64,000 bases of DNA, taken from assembly GCA_020796225.1 (NCBI GenBank), contig CM036765.1, positions 4,296,228 through 4,360,227 on the forward strand, given 5' to 3'. Position 1 is the first letter of the stretch. The number at the start of each line of letters is the position of its first letter. This document shows, piece by piece, positions 51,707 through 62,310 of the stretch. The DNA comes from Arion vulgaris. Lineage: Eukaryota; Mollusca; Gastropoda; Stylommatophora; Arionidae. Position numbers and translations under genes: made by a program. Below the pieces are notes generated by a model. It had not been told where the DNA came from. It was given only the letters and a program-made list of their open reading frames with translations, and ran no database searches.

Positions 51707-52229
51707 AGGCAGGGGAGCATATATGTCTTTCAAATTGGAAGAATGAGCATCTATGATCTGCCCCGAGTACATTGCGGATCTTTCCCCGTAACCAACAGCC
51801 TTCTCTTCCCAACTGTTGACTAATAGTATCTCCTAGGTATACTTTAATGTTATCTACCATCGTTTTCTTGGCTGGCTCTGCTCTCTTCCTTTTCATTTTT
51901 TTCCATAATTTTCGGCTCTGTATTATCTTATTCTTTCAATTCCCCTAACCAATGAAGATCTAGGACGATGGGTGAAAGATGTCGTTGACGTCTGAAATGA
52001 TTTCTGTGATGCCTCACTTGCGAACAGGGGGTTTTCAGCTGATGTCATGGGAGCCAAGTTCGGAAACAAAGCTACTTGATGATGATGATGAACCTGTAAA
52101 ATTTACTTTTTTGATGGTAGCGTTAATGATGGTAGCAGTTAATGATGGTGCAGTTAATGATTGATTAATATTAGGTTAATGATATTTAAAAAATTTAAAA
52201 TTGTTATTTTTTCATTCTTCACTAATTTC
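51707..52229 (-). mobile_element. LINE remnants
   Basis: The minus strand near 51896-51720 reads KTMVDNIKVYLGDTISQQLG, a LINE-like piece. 52035-52095 (+) is another LINE 3' end (CATGGGAGCCAAGTTCGGAA, then GAT repeats). Confidence 0.4.
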
Positions 52230-53690
52230 TTCAATGATACTACAAAGTTTCGCACAAATCTTTGGGCTTCCATCTTTTTCTCCCCATCTCAAAGTTAATA
52301 CGACAAGGGAATTTGACTCAACATTTTTCTCTTGATACAAAAAGTTCCAATCTGCAAAATCTTGGCGTTCTCTCATTTTCTCTGCTGATCTACAAATTTC
52401 CCAATACTGAAAATGAATCATTGGCGTTCTCTACATTTTCTCTAGCTGATACAAAAAAATTTCCCAAAAGACACATGAATCTTGGCGTTCTCATACATTT
52501 TCTCTACCTGATCTACAAATTTCCCAATCTGACACATGAATCATTGGCGTTCTCATCATTTTCTCTACCTGATCAAAAAGTTCCCAATACTGACACATGA
52601 ATCATTGGCGTTCTCATTTTTTCTCTACCTGATACAAAAAGTTCCAATCTGACACATGAATCATTGGATTCTCTACATTTTCTCTACCTGATACAAAAGT
52701 TCCAATACTGAAAATGAATCATTGGCGTTCTCATACATTTTTCTCTACCTGATACTACAAAGTTCCAATACTGACACATGAATCATTGGCGTTCTCATAC
52801 ATTTTCTCTACCTGATACAAAAGTTCCAATACTGACATGAATCATTGGCGTTCTCATACATTTTCTCTAGCTGATACTAAAAAGTTCCAATACTGACATG
52901 AATCTTGGCGTTCTCCATTTTCTCTACCTGTCACGGGGTTAATAAACACATGAATTTTGGCGTTCTCTACTTTTTTTCTCTACCTGATACAAAAAAAGTT
53001 CCAATACTGACACATGAATCATTGGGCGTTCTCTATTTTTCTCTAGCACCAAAGTTCCAATACTGACACATGAATCATTGGCGTTCTCCATTTTCTCCCT
53101 ATACTACAAAGTTCCAATACTGACATGAATCTGGGCCCCAAACATTTTCTCTACCTGATACAAAATTTCCCAATACTGAAAATGAATCATTGGCGTTCTC
53201 ATACTTTTTCTCTCCTGTCTAAAAAAGTTCCCAATACTACACATGAATCATTGGCATTCTCCTTTTTTCTCTACCTGATACAAAGTTCAATACTGACACA
53301 AATCTTTGGCGTTCTCATACTTTTTTCCTAGCTGATACAAAGTTCCCAATACTGACACATGAATCTTTGGGGTTCTCATACATTTTCTCTCCTGATACAA
53401 AAGTTCCAATACACACATGAATCATTGGCATTCTCATCTTTTTCTCTACCTGATACTACAAATTTCCCAATACTGACACATGAATCATTGGCGTTCTCAT
53501 ACATTTTCTCTGCTGATACTACAAAGTTCCAATATGAAAATGAATCATTGGCGTTCTCATACATTTTCTCTACCTGATACAAAAAAATTTCCCAATACTG
53601 AAAATGAATCATTGGCGTTCTCATACTTTTTTCTCTAGCTGATACAAAAAGTTAATACTAAAATAATTTGGCGTTCTCTACTTTTTTTCA
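52230..53690. repeat. Minisatellite, about 62 bp x 22
   Basis: Units hold GAATCATTGGCGTTCTCATA, CATTTTCTCTACCTGATAC and AAGTTCCCAATACTGACAC. Copies carry many one- and two-base indels throughout. Confidence 0.9.
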
Positions 53691-54329
53691 GAGGTGGTAA
53701 AATTAATTTAACTAATGTATTTCGTATTTACTATTCGTAATCCCCAAATCCGTTGCTAAAGCTGTTTTACAAAAAGGCATTTTCCAGGGAAAGGGGGAGT
53801 GGCCGCCTCTCTTCTCTTGCATTAATTATGGATGCATCAGGGTTTGGATACGAGTCAGGACAATAAATAAACGACATAAACGTCTCCGTAAGCTAGAAAA
53901 TGTGATTCTAGAAAATCTGAAATCCGTGGATTGTTAAAATAGCTTTGTTGATGTAAAGTTCGAACAGATAAAACATATTAACATTAGAAAGCTCATTTAA
54001 AAATTTCAAGGTATGCAATGAAAAAGAGGGGTTGGTAAAGAAAAATTGTGACAACCAACAAAGTAAACAAAGACTAGACGAGATAAACTCTGGACAGTCT
54101 GGCATTTGCCATGGAAGAGTGTCAATATTGACTTATAATTATTAATAATGTTAAACATTTGTGGAAATTCATGATCGCCTGCTTTTTGGGATGACTCATT
54201 TTTATATACTTGTTTGGGTTTTTGGTTTACTAAACTGATGTCATTCCCCCAGGCAGACCCATGGTGCCCCGTCTCCCCCCCAGATATCCCGGAGTAGCTA
54301 CTCAGGTGGATGCACAAATGGAAAAAAGA
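53691..54329. other. Unassigned, some LINE-A similarity
   Basis: 54150-54185 (AATTCATGATCGCCTGC) and 54100-54130 resemble the LINE-A 3' end, but alignment is poor. Homopolymer runs (CCCCCC, GGGG) are unusually common. Confidence 0.35.
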
Positions 54330-54555
54330 TTTGAAATATTTGGACATGAAAAAAACACGAAGGGCTGGAAATGTCCATGATGGAAGATATCTGGCAAAGG
54401 AAGGAGGGAAAATCCCGAGAAGATAATTCAGGATGTAACTGATGGTTTGGCATGACGGCTCAGAGGGGGGACATTTGGCCTATGGGGAGATAAATTTTGG
54501 AGGACTTTCGGGGGCAAAGTTCTGTTCAGGACAAGCTATTTGAAGATGATGATGT
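54330..54555 (+). mobile_element. LINE-B 3' end
   Basis: Degraded CGGGATGTAACTGATGGTTT, GTTCAGGACAAGCTATTTGA then GATGATG. Confidence 0.6.
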
Positions 54556-54689
54556 ATACTGATGGTTCCCCGACTCGCTGATTAAACACCTCCTCATTCT
54601 GATCCTCAGGCATCCAGACTACCTGATAATGGGTTTATATACATATATAAGGAAAAATGGGGCAGTTTAAACCCCCAATAGACCTTAAC

Positions 54690-54975
54690 CAAATCATGCC
54701 AAGTCTTCTTTCTTTGCTCCCTTTTCAGTTCTTTCCAGCTCTTCCCTATATCCTAAATATATGCTTCCCAAATAACTTTTCCGTATATCTAAATATATGC
54801 TTAATCTTTTCCGTATATCCTAAATATATGCTTAGTAACTTTTCCCTATTCCCCAAATATATCTTCAATCTTTTTTCCCTATATCCCAAAAATATGCTTC
54901 AAGTAACTTTTTCCCTATATCCTAAATATATGCTTCCCAAATAACTTTTCCGTATATTTCTAGGCTTCCTTCTCT
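54690..54975 (-). mobile_element. LINE-J with internal array
   Basis: Edges match LINE-J: CAGTTCTTTCCAGCTCTTCC on the left and GTATATTTCTAGGCTTCC on the right. Between them an AATATATGCTTCC unit repeats. Confidence 0.5.
54755..54955. repeat. Minisatellite within LINE-J, about 40 bp x 5
   Basis: Units combine AACTTTTCCGTATATC and CTAAATATATGCTTCCCA, with dropouts. Confidence 0.75.
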
Positions 54976-55540
54976 TTTGATTTTCATGTATGTTCCGAGT
55001 TTTATATAATCATTTTACATTTCTGGAAGGTTCTAGGGCGGAAAAGAATATTAGTCAAATATTTTAAATTTTACAGTTCTTTATAGTTTTAAAGTTCTCC
55101 AATCACAAAAAATTAAACTTAGCCAACAAATTGTTTCAGCGTCCTTTTTCCCCCCCTCCCCCCCCATCCCTCAATCAGAGACCATCGTGACCATAAGGTG
55201 TCAGAGACAATGGCGGATCTCGGGTTCCCCGGGAGGTTCCGCAAAAATTTGACCAGGTTCTCTGTTGATTCATATTTTGATTACATCAACAATACACTTC
55301 CGCCGTGTACGTATTAGAAGTACATTTTTTTAAATTTAAATCATTTCTCAGTTGACATTATACTGTTGAAGTTCTTGCATATTTTTCTCAAGTTGATCAG
55401 TTAGACGACAATCGCCTTGCTTATACCTAATCTTATATTTTCTGCAACTGTTCTTGGTAATAACTGTAAAAGGTGATTCTCTACTACTGTTTGAAAGTTT
55501 TTGTTTTCTGCTTGGAATATTTCGTGCGCACTTTCTTATA
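54976..55540. other. Unassigned
   Basis: No gene seen. Poly-C runs at 55150-55170 suggest low base accuracy. Confidence 0.35.
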
Positions 55541-55623
55541 ATGGGGAAACCAACGGATCGAAAAAAAATAAAAATCTAGATGAGGCAGAAGCTGAACCCG
55601 ACCCAAAATTGGTTAATAAACAG
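55541..55623 (+). pseudogene. Second copy of bHLH exon 1, frame-broken
   Basis: ATGGGGAAACCAACG opens MGKPTDRKK; after a one-base slip in an A run the other frame gives KNLDEAEAEPDPKLVNKQ, followed by CAG|GTTAGT. Compare MGKRIEPKKRIK, ANLDEAEA, LVVNQQ at 41309-41217. Flanking DNA does not match, so similarity is limited to the coding part, as for a paralogous gene rather than a mobile repeat. The A-run slip may be a sequencing error. No helix-loop-helix exon was found downstream. Confidence 0.45.
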
Positions 55624-55679
55624 GTTAGTAGTTTTTTTTTATTCTCCGTTATATTTTATTTGGGTTTTTTTTTTATTGA

Positions 55680-56042
55680 AACTTGGACATTTAACAAAAA
55701 TGGAAAAACATGTGCGTGCTTTTTAATATTATTACAAAGCTTGGTCCGTAAACCATGCACAGAAAAAAACAAAAAGATCTTCCAGAAAGAACAATCAAAA
55801 AAAACTGGCTGATGCTACAAATGAGAAAATTGATTTTTGGACATATAGAATGAGCGGTTGGAAACATCACCATAGAATAAGTTCCCGGGATAAAGGAAAC
55901 CACAGAGAAATGGATTTATAAATGTAACTTTTAATTTGGCACGATGTTAGCTGCAGTGGCAGGACATCTGGCCGATGACAGATAGTAATTCCAAAGGATT
56001 GTTAAGATGGCAATATTCTGCTCAAGACAATCTATTGGGAAA
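55680..56042 (+). mobile_element. LINE-B C-terminus and 3' end
   Basis: Degraded TWTFNKNGKTCA, then GCTGATGCTACAAATGAGAA, CAAAGGATTGTTAAGATGGC, CAAGACAATCTATT. Confidence 0.6.
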
Positions 56043-56227
56043 ATTTTCTAAAATTTAAAATGATTCTTTAATTAAATTAATTTTGTAAATTAACGCTTCT
56101 GTCGATATTTATTATCTTCAAATCTTTCTCCTTTGTATCATCTGTATTGATAAGTTGTAGAGCGCGGACGATTGTGATAATTGCATATACAACATTAACA
56201 ATAGCAATATTAATATGTTGAGGTGCT

Positions 56228-56432
56228 CCTGTGTGTGGTCGGGGCCTTGAAGGAGACATTTCTAAGAGGCAGTTAAGGTAGGGGCCAGGAGGTACCTAGT
56301 AAATAAAAAACGTAAAAAAATTGGATGTCGGTCTCTTGAGGCGCACAACGTACAATCGCTCTTAGGTTCAGTCCATCAAATCCAAAAATGGTTACCGTGG
56401 TCGATATAAATCGTTCGAAGAAAAAAAGAAAA
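56228..56432 (+). repeat. SINE-2 with many small deletions
   Basis: AGTTAAGGTAGGGGCCAGGA, CCTAGTAAATAAAAAACG, GGCGCACAACGTACAATCGC, GTGGTCGATATAAATCGTTC. Confidence 0.65.
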
Positions 56433-56961
56433 TATAGTTGAGATGTCGACGATTTGTTCTGTGAAAAGCAATTATGGGTCAATAGAATGGTTACAAAATA
56501 AGATTGTAAAAGCTGAGGATCGTGCTCATTTTAGTGCTAGGAAAAAAACCAGAAAAGAATAGTATGTTTTCTTGAAATCTGATTAACGTTGTAGTCGGCA
56601 GAACAAATAGCGCGACATGGATGTGAGCCATGACGTCCGCGTTTTTTTACAGCGCTGATTATTTCTGTACGGCTTCAGAGCCCACTAGTCTTTCAGTTTA
56701 TTATGCCATCAATTAATTACGTATTTAGGTTGATAATGTCTTCAATAGATTGTATACTAACGTTGATTATAGACCCCAATCATGTCTTCAATTGATTTAA
56801 GTTTTATACTCCTCGACACACCCTGGAACTCCGTCTCCCATTTGTTTGGGTTAGGATAAAAATGAAGTACCATAGATTAATATTTTGCCCGATTGTCTTG
56901 CCCTGTAAAAGCATGTGATAAAATCATTTATAAAGGTGCGCATATTTACATACAAGCATAG
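56433..56961. other. Unassigned
   Basis: No repeat family or convincing exon before the candidate at 56962. Confidence 0.35.
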
Positions 56962-57227
56962 TTAATGGACCACAATTAAATGGCGATAATGTTCGTAAAC
57001 GAAACAGAAATTGTTTTTCTTCTTCAAAATTTAAAAACCATGACAGCAGAAGCAAAGATAGATTTAATTCAGAAGCTAGATCACGTTCAGAAGAAAGTTA
57101 TTCACCTTATTGTTCAGAAAAGGACTTAGATGGTAGTTATTTGGATCGTGAAGATAATGATTTGCATTCTGATAAGAACAGAAATTGCAGTATTGATGAT
57201 ATTGATACATCATACTGCAAGAACTAG
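56962..57227 (+). CDS. Probable terminal exon, Ser/Asp/Arg-rich
   Basis: A frame with no start codon stays open about 88 codons to TAG at 57225-57227. The peptide (NGPQLNGDNVRKRNRNCFSS, KFKNHDSRSKDRFNSEARSR, then an acidic part LDREDNDLHSDKNRN) is hydrophilic with RS/SR pairs, typical of a disordered nuclear protein tail. Possible acceptors are ACATACAAG|C and CAAGCATAG|TT; both have weak pyrimidine tracts. AATAAA at 57383 supports a gene end. Family not recognised. Confidence 0.4.
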
Positions 57228-57382
57228 AACATATCGAGCGAAGAATCAAGTTAATAGTTATCAACGAACAGAGTTCAGAGTTCATGTCAACTCACTGATG
57301 ATCAAAACTGCTGAAAACAATAACAATGAATGAACTTCATCAAAGACACGTGACTTCATCAAAGTGGGTGACATTCGTGTCA

Positions 57383-57388
57383 AATAAA
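57383..57388 (+). promoter_or_regulatory. Possible polyadenylation signal AATAAA
   Basis: About 155 bases after the stop codon at 57227, within CAAATAAATAAATT. Confidence 0.35.
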
Positions 57389-57887
57389 TAAATTGACATT
57401 TACACCATATGAGCACATAGTAGTAATTTACCTGAAACATGGTTTGTACACTTATTTACATCATGATCATCTGCTCTAGTAGAGAAAAAAAAATAACATT
57501 AAAACTCATTACATTAATATATGATTATAATTTTTTTATATGCAGCTTAGAACATTTAAACTAAAAAAAAAAACTAACAGTACATTCATGATGTTATTTC
57601 GTAAGTGGTCAGATGTTACTTTACATGTTATTGAATTATACTCATACACACAATGACAATAATGATATCTTAAAGGTGCTCATTCCAGATTCCTCTTCCA
57701 TGTATTGTTTTAAGTGTTATAATATGTTATAGTTTTATTGTATAATATGTTATAGATAATAGTATAGTGTTATAATATAAATTGAATTATTTGAGTGGTT
57801 CAAGGTACAATGTTGAGTAAGACAAGTTTATATCTTTCCCCATACTTATTTTGCATATATATATATATATATACTCATTTCTACTGT
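57389..57887. other. AT-rich unassigned stretch
   Basis: Loose repeats of TATAATATGTTATAG (57717-57775) and an (AT)n run at 57856-57874. Confidence 0.5.
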
Positions 57888-58080
57888 TATGCATTACATA
57901 GTAATGCAAGTAATTTCTTTATACCGCTCTGTTATGGATAACTCGCTCAATCTCTTCCATTGGAATTGAACCTGATATTTCTTGCCTCTCTTATCAAAGT
58001 CTATTTCTCTAGGACATCTTCTCTTTCTTGAACCCTTTGCCTCCCACTTCAATGCCTGCTTCAGTCTTATTACTACTTAG
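57888..58080 (-). mobile_element. LINE-I C-terminus
   Basis: GATAACTCGCTCAATCTCTT, TGATATTTCTTGCCTCTCTT, TTCTTGAACCCTTTGCCTCC match inverted LINE-I at 31840-32010. Confidence 0.65.
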
Positions 58081-58084
58081 CATA

Positions 58085-58477
58085 TATCACCATCAGGTGC
58101 CGTCTCCACATCGAAGGTTGGCTGCAATGAATCTCCAGCATCCTCTGTCTTGCGCCTTGGTGTTGCACACTGCCAGACTGTAACCTGTCCATTTCTTAAA
58201 GTTTCCTCCCACTTATCTCTCGGTCTTCATCTTGCTCTTCCCCCTCAACTTTCCCCTCTAGTAAATGTTTTATCATGGTGTCATGTCTTTTATGTGCCCA
58301 AAATACTTTACTTGTCTGAATTTTATTTCTCTTAATAATTGTTTCTTCATGCCTATTTTTCCTAAAACTTGTTTATTTGTCTGTTTTTCTGTCCATGAAA
58401 CTCTGCCTATTCTTCTATATATCCACATCTCAAATGCATCAATTCTGTCTTCTAACTGCTTGTTCATTGTCCATGTT
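58085..58477 (-). mobile_element. LINE-K, cut by the assembly gap
   Basis: The minus strand reads MNKQLEDRIDAFEMWIYRRI, GRVSWTEKQTNKQVL, VKYFGHIKDM. The 3' end near 58085 (CATCAGGTGCCGTCTCCACA) also occurs at 40318-40388. Confidence 0.7.
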
Positions 58478-58577
58478 NNNNNNNNNNNNNNNNNNNNNNN
58501 NNNNNNNNNNNNNNNNNNNNNNNNNNNNNNNNNNNNNNNNNNNNNNNNNNNNNNNNNNNNNNNNNNNNNNNNNNNNN
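58478..58577. other. Assembly gap, 100 N
   Basis: Exactly 100 N, the conventional placeholder, so the true distance is unknown. It falls inside repeats: LINE-K on the left and a GAA-tailed repeat end (58578-58642) on the right. Confidence 1.
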
Positions 58578-58649
58578 ATAACTGGCATTGGCTGCCCAAG
58601 AGTGAAAACTCGCAGCCCTGATTAGAAGAAGAAGAAGAAGAGGAAGTTG

Positions 58650-58800
58650 AATGAGTAATAAAAAACTTGAAGAAAGGATAATCACCAGAATGGAATAATA
58701 TTTCAGCAGAGTTTATCAAAGCATACAAATATATCACACAATATATACAAAAGGAATCGGAAACAAGAAATGGCCAAGGAAATGGGAAAGATCTATCTTT
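58650..58800 (+). mobile_element. LINE RT fragment (N-terminal part)
   Basis: Broken frames read SPEWNNISAEFIKAYKYITQ, then KWPRKWERS, matching the SPGxDNIPAEFIK...WPxEW segment of endonuclease-RT LINEs. Confidence 0.55.
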
Positions 58801-58806
58801 CTTTTC

Positions 58807-58990
58807 TTCTTTTGTCCTTCTCTGCTTTTTTGCCGCTAGGCGTAGCAGGTTTAACTGATGATCGGTTTCGGAGATAATGCACGCTCGGTCGCTTGATATG
58901 CTGTGGTATTGTGAAGTTTTAAGATGTCTGTAACTCCATCAACCCATTTTTTTCTTGGTCTGCACCTTTCTCTTCATGCTTCCATTTTCA
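58807..58990 (-). mobile_element. LINE-G 3' end
   Basis: GCCGCTAGGCGTAGCAGGTT, ATAATGCACGCTCGGTCGCT, CATCAACCCATTTTTTTCTT match 18340-18520 in reverse. Confidence 0.65.
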
Positions 58991-59019
58991 GGTTGTACGC
59001 TCTGTTTGTATCAATACTT

Positions 59020-59262
59020 TCATTTTAGCAATCCATGGGATTCTCATCATTCTTCTGTAAAACCACTTTTCTGTGGCCCTCAGAGATTTTTCGATCTGTT
59101 TGTTTATTGTTCATGACTCGCATCCGTGTGTCAGTATTGGTTCTATGTAGCACCGAATAACTCGCATTCTGATCGGAATTGACAAAGACTTGTTGCATAT
59201 AATGTTTCACATTTTCTGAAACGATGTTTTCGCCTGCCCTATTCTGCTCTTTATTTCTGATC
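59020..59262 (-). mobile_element. LINE-A internal fragment
   Basis: GCAATCCATGGGATTCTCAT, GTGGCCCTCAGAGATTTTTC, TTGGTTCTATGTAGCACCGA match inverted LINE-A at 34240-34400. Confidence 0.75.
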
Positions 59263-59267
59263 TGGTT

Positions 59268-59720
59268 ACAAATGAGAAGAGTACGGAGAGAACTAGACAG
59301 ATTACAGAGAAATAAGAGGGGAAGTAATGACTGGTACTGGATACGACACATCTTGAAAAACCGGAGGAAATACAGGGTGTTCAAAATAAATGCAGCCCCA
59401 TTGAGAAATCGAAAGTTGCCAGTTACACAGTGAGTGGTGTTTATTTACTATTTAAACCGATTCTGACTAGCTCGTCCTACGTCACATTTGTTTATCGCCC
59501 TTTCCCGCACTACAATTACATACCGTCACACAACCTTGACCTATACTACGTCATAACTGAACCTTCTCATTTTCATACATATATGCCAGATTAGCTCCAT
59601 TCACAGGCTGCTTTTATCTTGAACACCCTGTATAAAAATAAAGCCTTTTCCGGGAACCCGCAGGAATAAAACGAAAGAGAGTGAGGTTTAACAACACACG
59701 AAGCAGCAATTTGCAGACAA
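59268..59720 (+). mobile_element. LINE fragment split by a mariner MITE
   Basis: Before the insertion: DWYWIRHILKNRRK; after it: KAFSGNPQE. Joined, they follow the WxWIGHILRK...A..WNPQGKR order of LINE C-termini. Confidence 0.5.
59373..59630. mobile_element. Tc1/mariner-type MITE (258 bp)
   Basis: TA on both sides (59371-59372, 59631-59632). Terminal inverted repeats of about 25 bp: CAGGGTGTTCAAAATAAATG and, reverse-complemented, CAGGGTGTTCAAGATAAAAG; both continue CAGCC. No transposase. Confidence 0.85.
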
Positions 59721-59999
59721 AAATTAACGATTAACGACACAAATTAACGATAACATGAAAGCTGCACGAGATAACTAAAGAAAGAAATATGTGGTCAATG
59801 TCCAAACCGGTGTTACAAGAAAGAGAAGAGATCAAACACGAAAACTTTGTTTCAACAGATTCTATTTTATTCTTCTATTCTCATAAGGATGAGAAATTTA
59901 AATTTTGCATGACTAGTGCTGTTACCGCGAAACTGTTTAAGATTAATGTTTTTTAATGACAACCACAGAAAAAAACGTTCTCACCTTATCTGGGATCGA
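59721..59999. other. Unassigned
   Basis: No gene or family recognised; AAATTAACGATTAACGACAC and a near repeat occur at 59725-59755. Confidence 0.35.
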
Positions 60000-60330
60000 G
60001 CCCGGGTCATGGAAAAGACTTCCTCAAAGACCTAAGCAGAACAGACCGGTCCATTATATTTCGACTACGCTCCAGACACTGCAGACTCAACAAACACTTA
60101 TGTAGACTAGGAATAAGTCAAACAGCTCTCTGCCAATGTCAGCAGGCGGAACAGACACCATATCCTGCAAGACTGTCCTCTCCTGTGTGAGCTGAGAAGC
60201 AACATGTGGTCACACCCAGTCGACCTAAAAACCAAGCCTTGTGGAATCCTGACTGGCCTGATGCTGACTGCAAAGTTTGTGGTCCACAGTAAATTAATCG
60301 CATGACGCTGAAGATCGCTGAAGAAGAAGA
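60000..60330 (+). mobile_element. LINE-F C-terminus and 3' end
   Basis: Reads LSRTDRSIIFRLRSRHCRLN, ISQTALCQCQQAEQTP, then after frameshifts GGTCCACAGTAAATTAATCG and a GAA tail at 60315-60330. Confidence 0.7.
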
Positions 60331-60339
60331 AGCAAATAC

Positions 60340-60480
60340 GTATGCTGAGAGCATGCAACCTTGTCTAACCCCTCTGTGTACCTCAGTAACTCTGATATTA
60401 CTTCCGTTGCTCTAACAACTTCTTGTTGTTCATGACAGAATATTTCATTCAGGTAGAGCAACTACACTGAAGTAACTCAT
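60340..60480 (-). mobile_element. LINE RT fragment (motif B)
   Basis: The minus strand encodes SNIRVTEVHRGVRQGCMLSA, with the RQGCxLS motif of RT fingers/palm. Neighbouring motifs are missing. Confidence 0.6.
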
Positions 60481-60569
60481 GCCGCCATTGTTGCACCATT
60501 TCAGATATTACAAATAGACAAAGTTTTTGACGTAATATATAAACAGGCGTGAAGAGTCCTGGTAACATG

Positions 60570-61122
60570 AGATGGCAGATGCCGATCAGAAATAAAGAGC
60601 AGAATAGGACAAGCAAAAACACCGTTTCTGAAAATGAGAAGCATCATATGCAACAAGTCCTTGTCAATTGCAATCAGAATGCGAGTTATACAGTGCTACA
60701 TAGACCCAATACTGACATACGGATGCGAGTCATGGACAATAAACAAGCAGATCTAAAAATCTCTGGAGGCCACAGAGATGTGGTTTTACAGAAGAATGAT
60801 GAGATCCCATGGACTGCTAAAATGACTAATGTTGAGGTGTTGAATTAGATCAAGACACAGAGAAAGCTTATCATCAATATAAGAAAGAGGCAGTCATCAT
60901 TTTCGGGCATGTGATGAGGAGGGAGGCTTTGAACACATTGTAACAACTGGTAAAATCGAGGATAGACGAGACAGAGGAAGATAGAGAGAGAACATTTTGG
61001 ATAACCTGACTTCATGTCACGGTAGAGCGTCAACATCTGAGTTGATAGCAAACACGAAAGATAGAGATTTGTGAAGATCCATGATCGCCTACGCCAGCCG
61101 GAACGCCACCTGATAACGATGA
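60570..61122 (+). mobile_element. LINE-A C-terminus and 3' end
   Basis: GACCCAATACTGACATACGG, CTCTGGAGGCCACAGAGATG, GGGCATGTGATGAGGAGGGA, then ATGATCGCCTACGCCAGCCG and a GATGAT tail. Confidence 0.8.
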
Positions 61123-61679
61123 TGAAGATCCACATTGCATTCTTTACATTTCTCAAACATATTTTCCGTATTAAAAATGTGATCGCCCATCCTTCTGTTA
61201 TGTATGTACCCCCACACTCACTTAACGTATTTCTGATTTTAACTTCCTTGTTATTCTCTTCATTATAATGCTCAGTATAATTTGGTTTGCCTGATTTTGT
61301 AAAATAATGGTACGATGTTGACGGTACAGTTTAATTGTATTATTTTGGATGGGGATGTATACATATTTTTTGCATGTTTTGAACCAGGCTACATTATTTC
61401 AGATCTTCACGCATAATTGTATTGTAAATATGCACTGACTCGCCTCCTGCTTGAATTATTGAAATTGATGTATTATCGCATCCTGGGCTTCCCCTTCTTC
61501 TGGTTTTGTATCGTTGAACGTACTTCTTCTAACATAGGTTCTGGCTGTTACTCTTAATTTGCCATCATCGTGCCTTGATTTTTTATGATGTCTTCGTATA
61601 TTTCTCTGCAAAACTCATTTCATCAATTTATTATTTATTTGTCTAATGTTTGTGTGTTTTCATTCTTGTCATTTTTTGA
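61123..61679. other. Unassigned AT-rich stretch
   Basis: No gene or clear repeat family. Some minus-strand LINE-like pieces near 61480-61620 could not be confirmed. Confidence 0.35.
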
Positions 61680-62310
61680 GGGGGTCTCTGTGGCGTAGAG
61701 GTTAGGTGCTCGCCTCTTGTGCCAAGGGTACTCTGTTCGCACCCTCGTGGAGCCATTGGGATATTTTTCCAGAGATCCCTGATCTAAGTGAAGGTGAGGT
61801 CGAGTTCCTAGTCTATCGGAGACGGACGATAAAACGTAAGTCCCGTGTTCAGTTTGAGCACTTAAAAGAAACCTTGACAGTTCAAAATCGAGAAGAGTAG
61901 GCTGTAAACTCGCTGCTCGGACAAAATGCTTTAGCAAAGATTACAAATACAAATTCCTACAAAATATCTTCATTGTCTTCAAAAAGAAAACGTGGAAGAC
62001 CAAAGACCACTCTTCGAAGAACCATCCAACAAGAAAGTAAACTATTGGGATGTAAAGCCATACAAGATCTCCAACTGCTAGCAAAGAACCGTATCACATG
62101 GAGATCTAAAACCTCTGCCCTATGTGCCGCCTTTGGCTCGAAAGGAATAAACTAACTAACTAACTTCAAATTACATCGTGGACACTCATCGGTGCTATGA
62201 CGTTCGTGCTCTGCAGCTGATATCTTCCTATGCAAGAAAGAGATCGGATCACACATGGTTGCTCATCGAAGTGCAATTATAATAGTCCTACTCTGGGGGC
62301 CAATCAATCA
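61680..62310 (+). repeat. SINE-1 interrupted by LINE-L
   Basis: Head GGTCTCTGTGGCGTAGAGGT, body to TCTTCATTGTCTTCAAA, insertion, then ATTACATCGTGGACACTCAT, 3' domain and ATCAATCAATT tail. Confidence 0.85.
61985..62163 (+). mobile_element. LINE-L 3' end, nested
   Basis: Encodes KRKRGRPKTTLRRTIQQESK, then TWRSKTSALCAAFGSKGIN and ends in TAACTAACTAAC. Flanked by CTTCAAA at 61977-61983 and 62164-62170. Matches 42440-42617. Confidence 0.8.
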
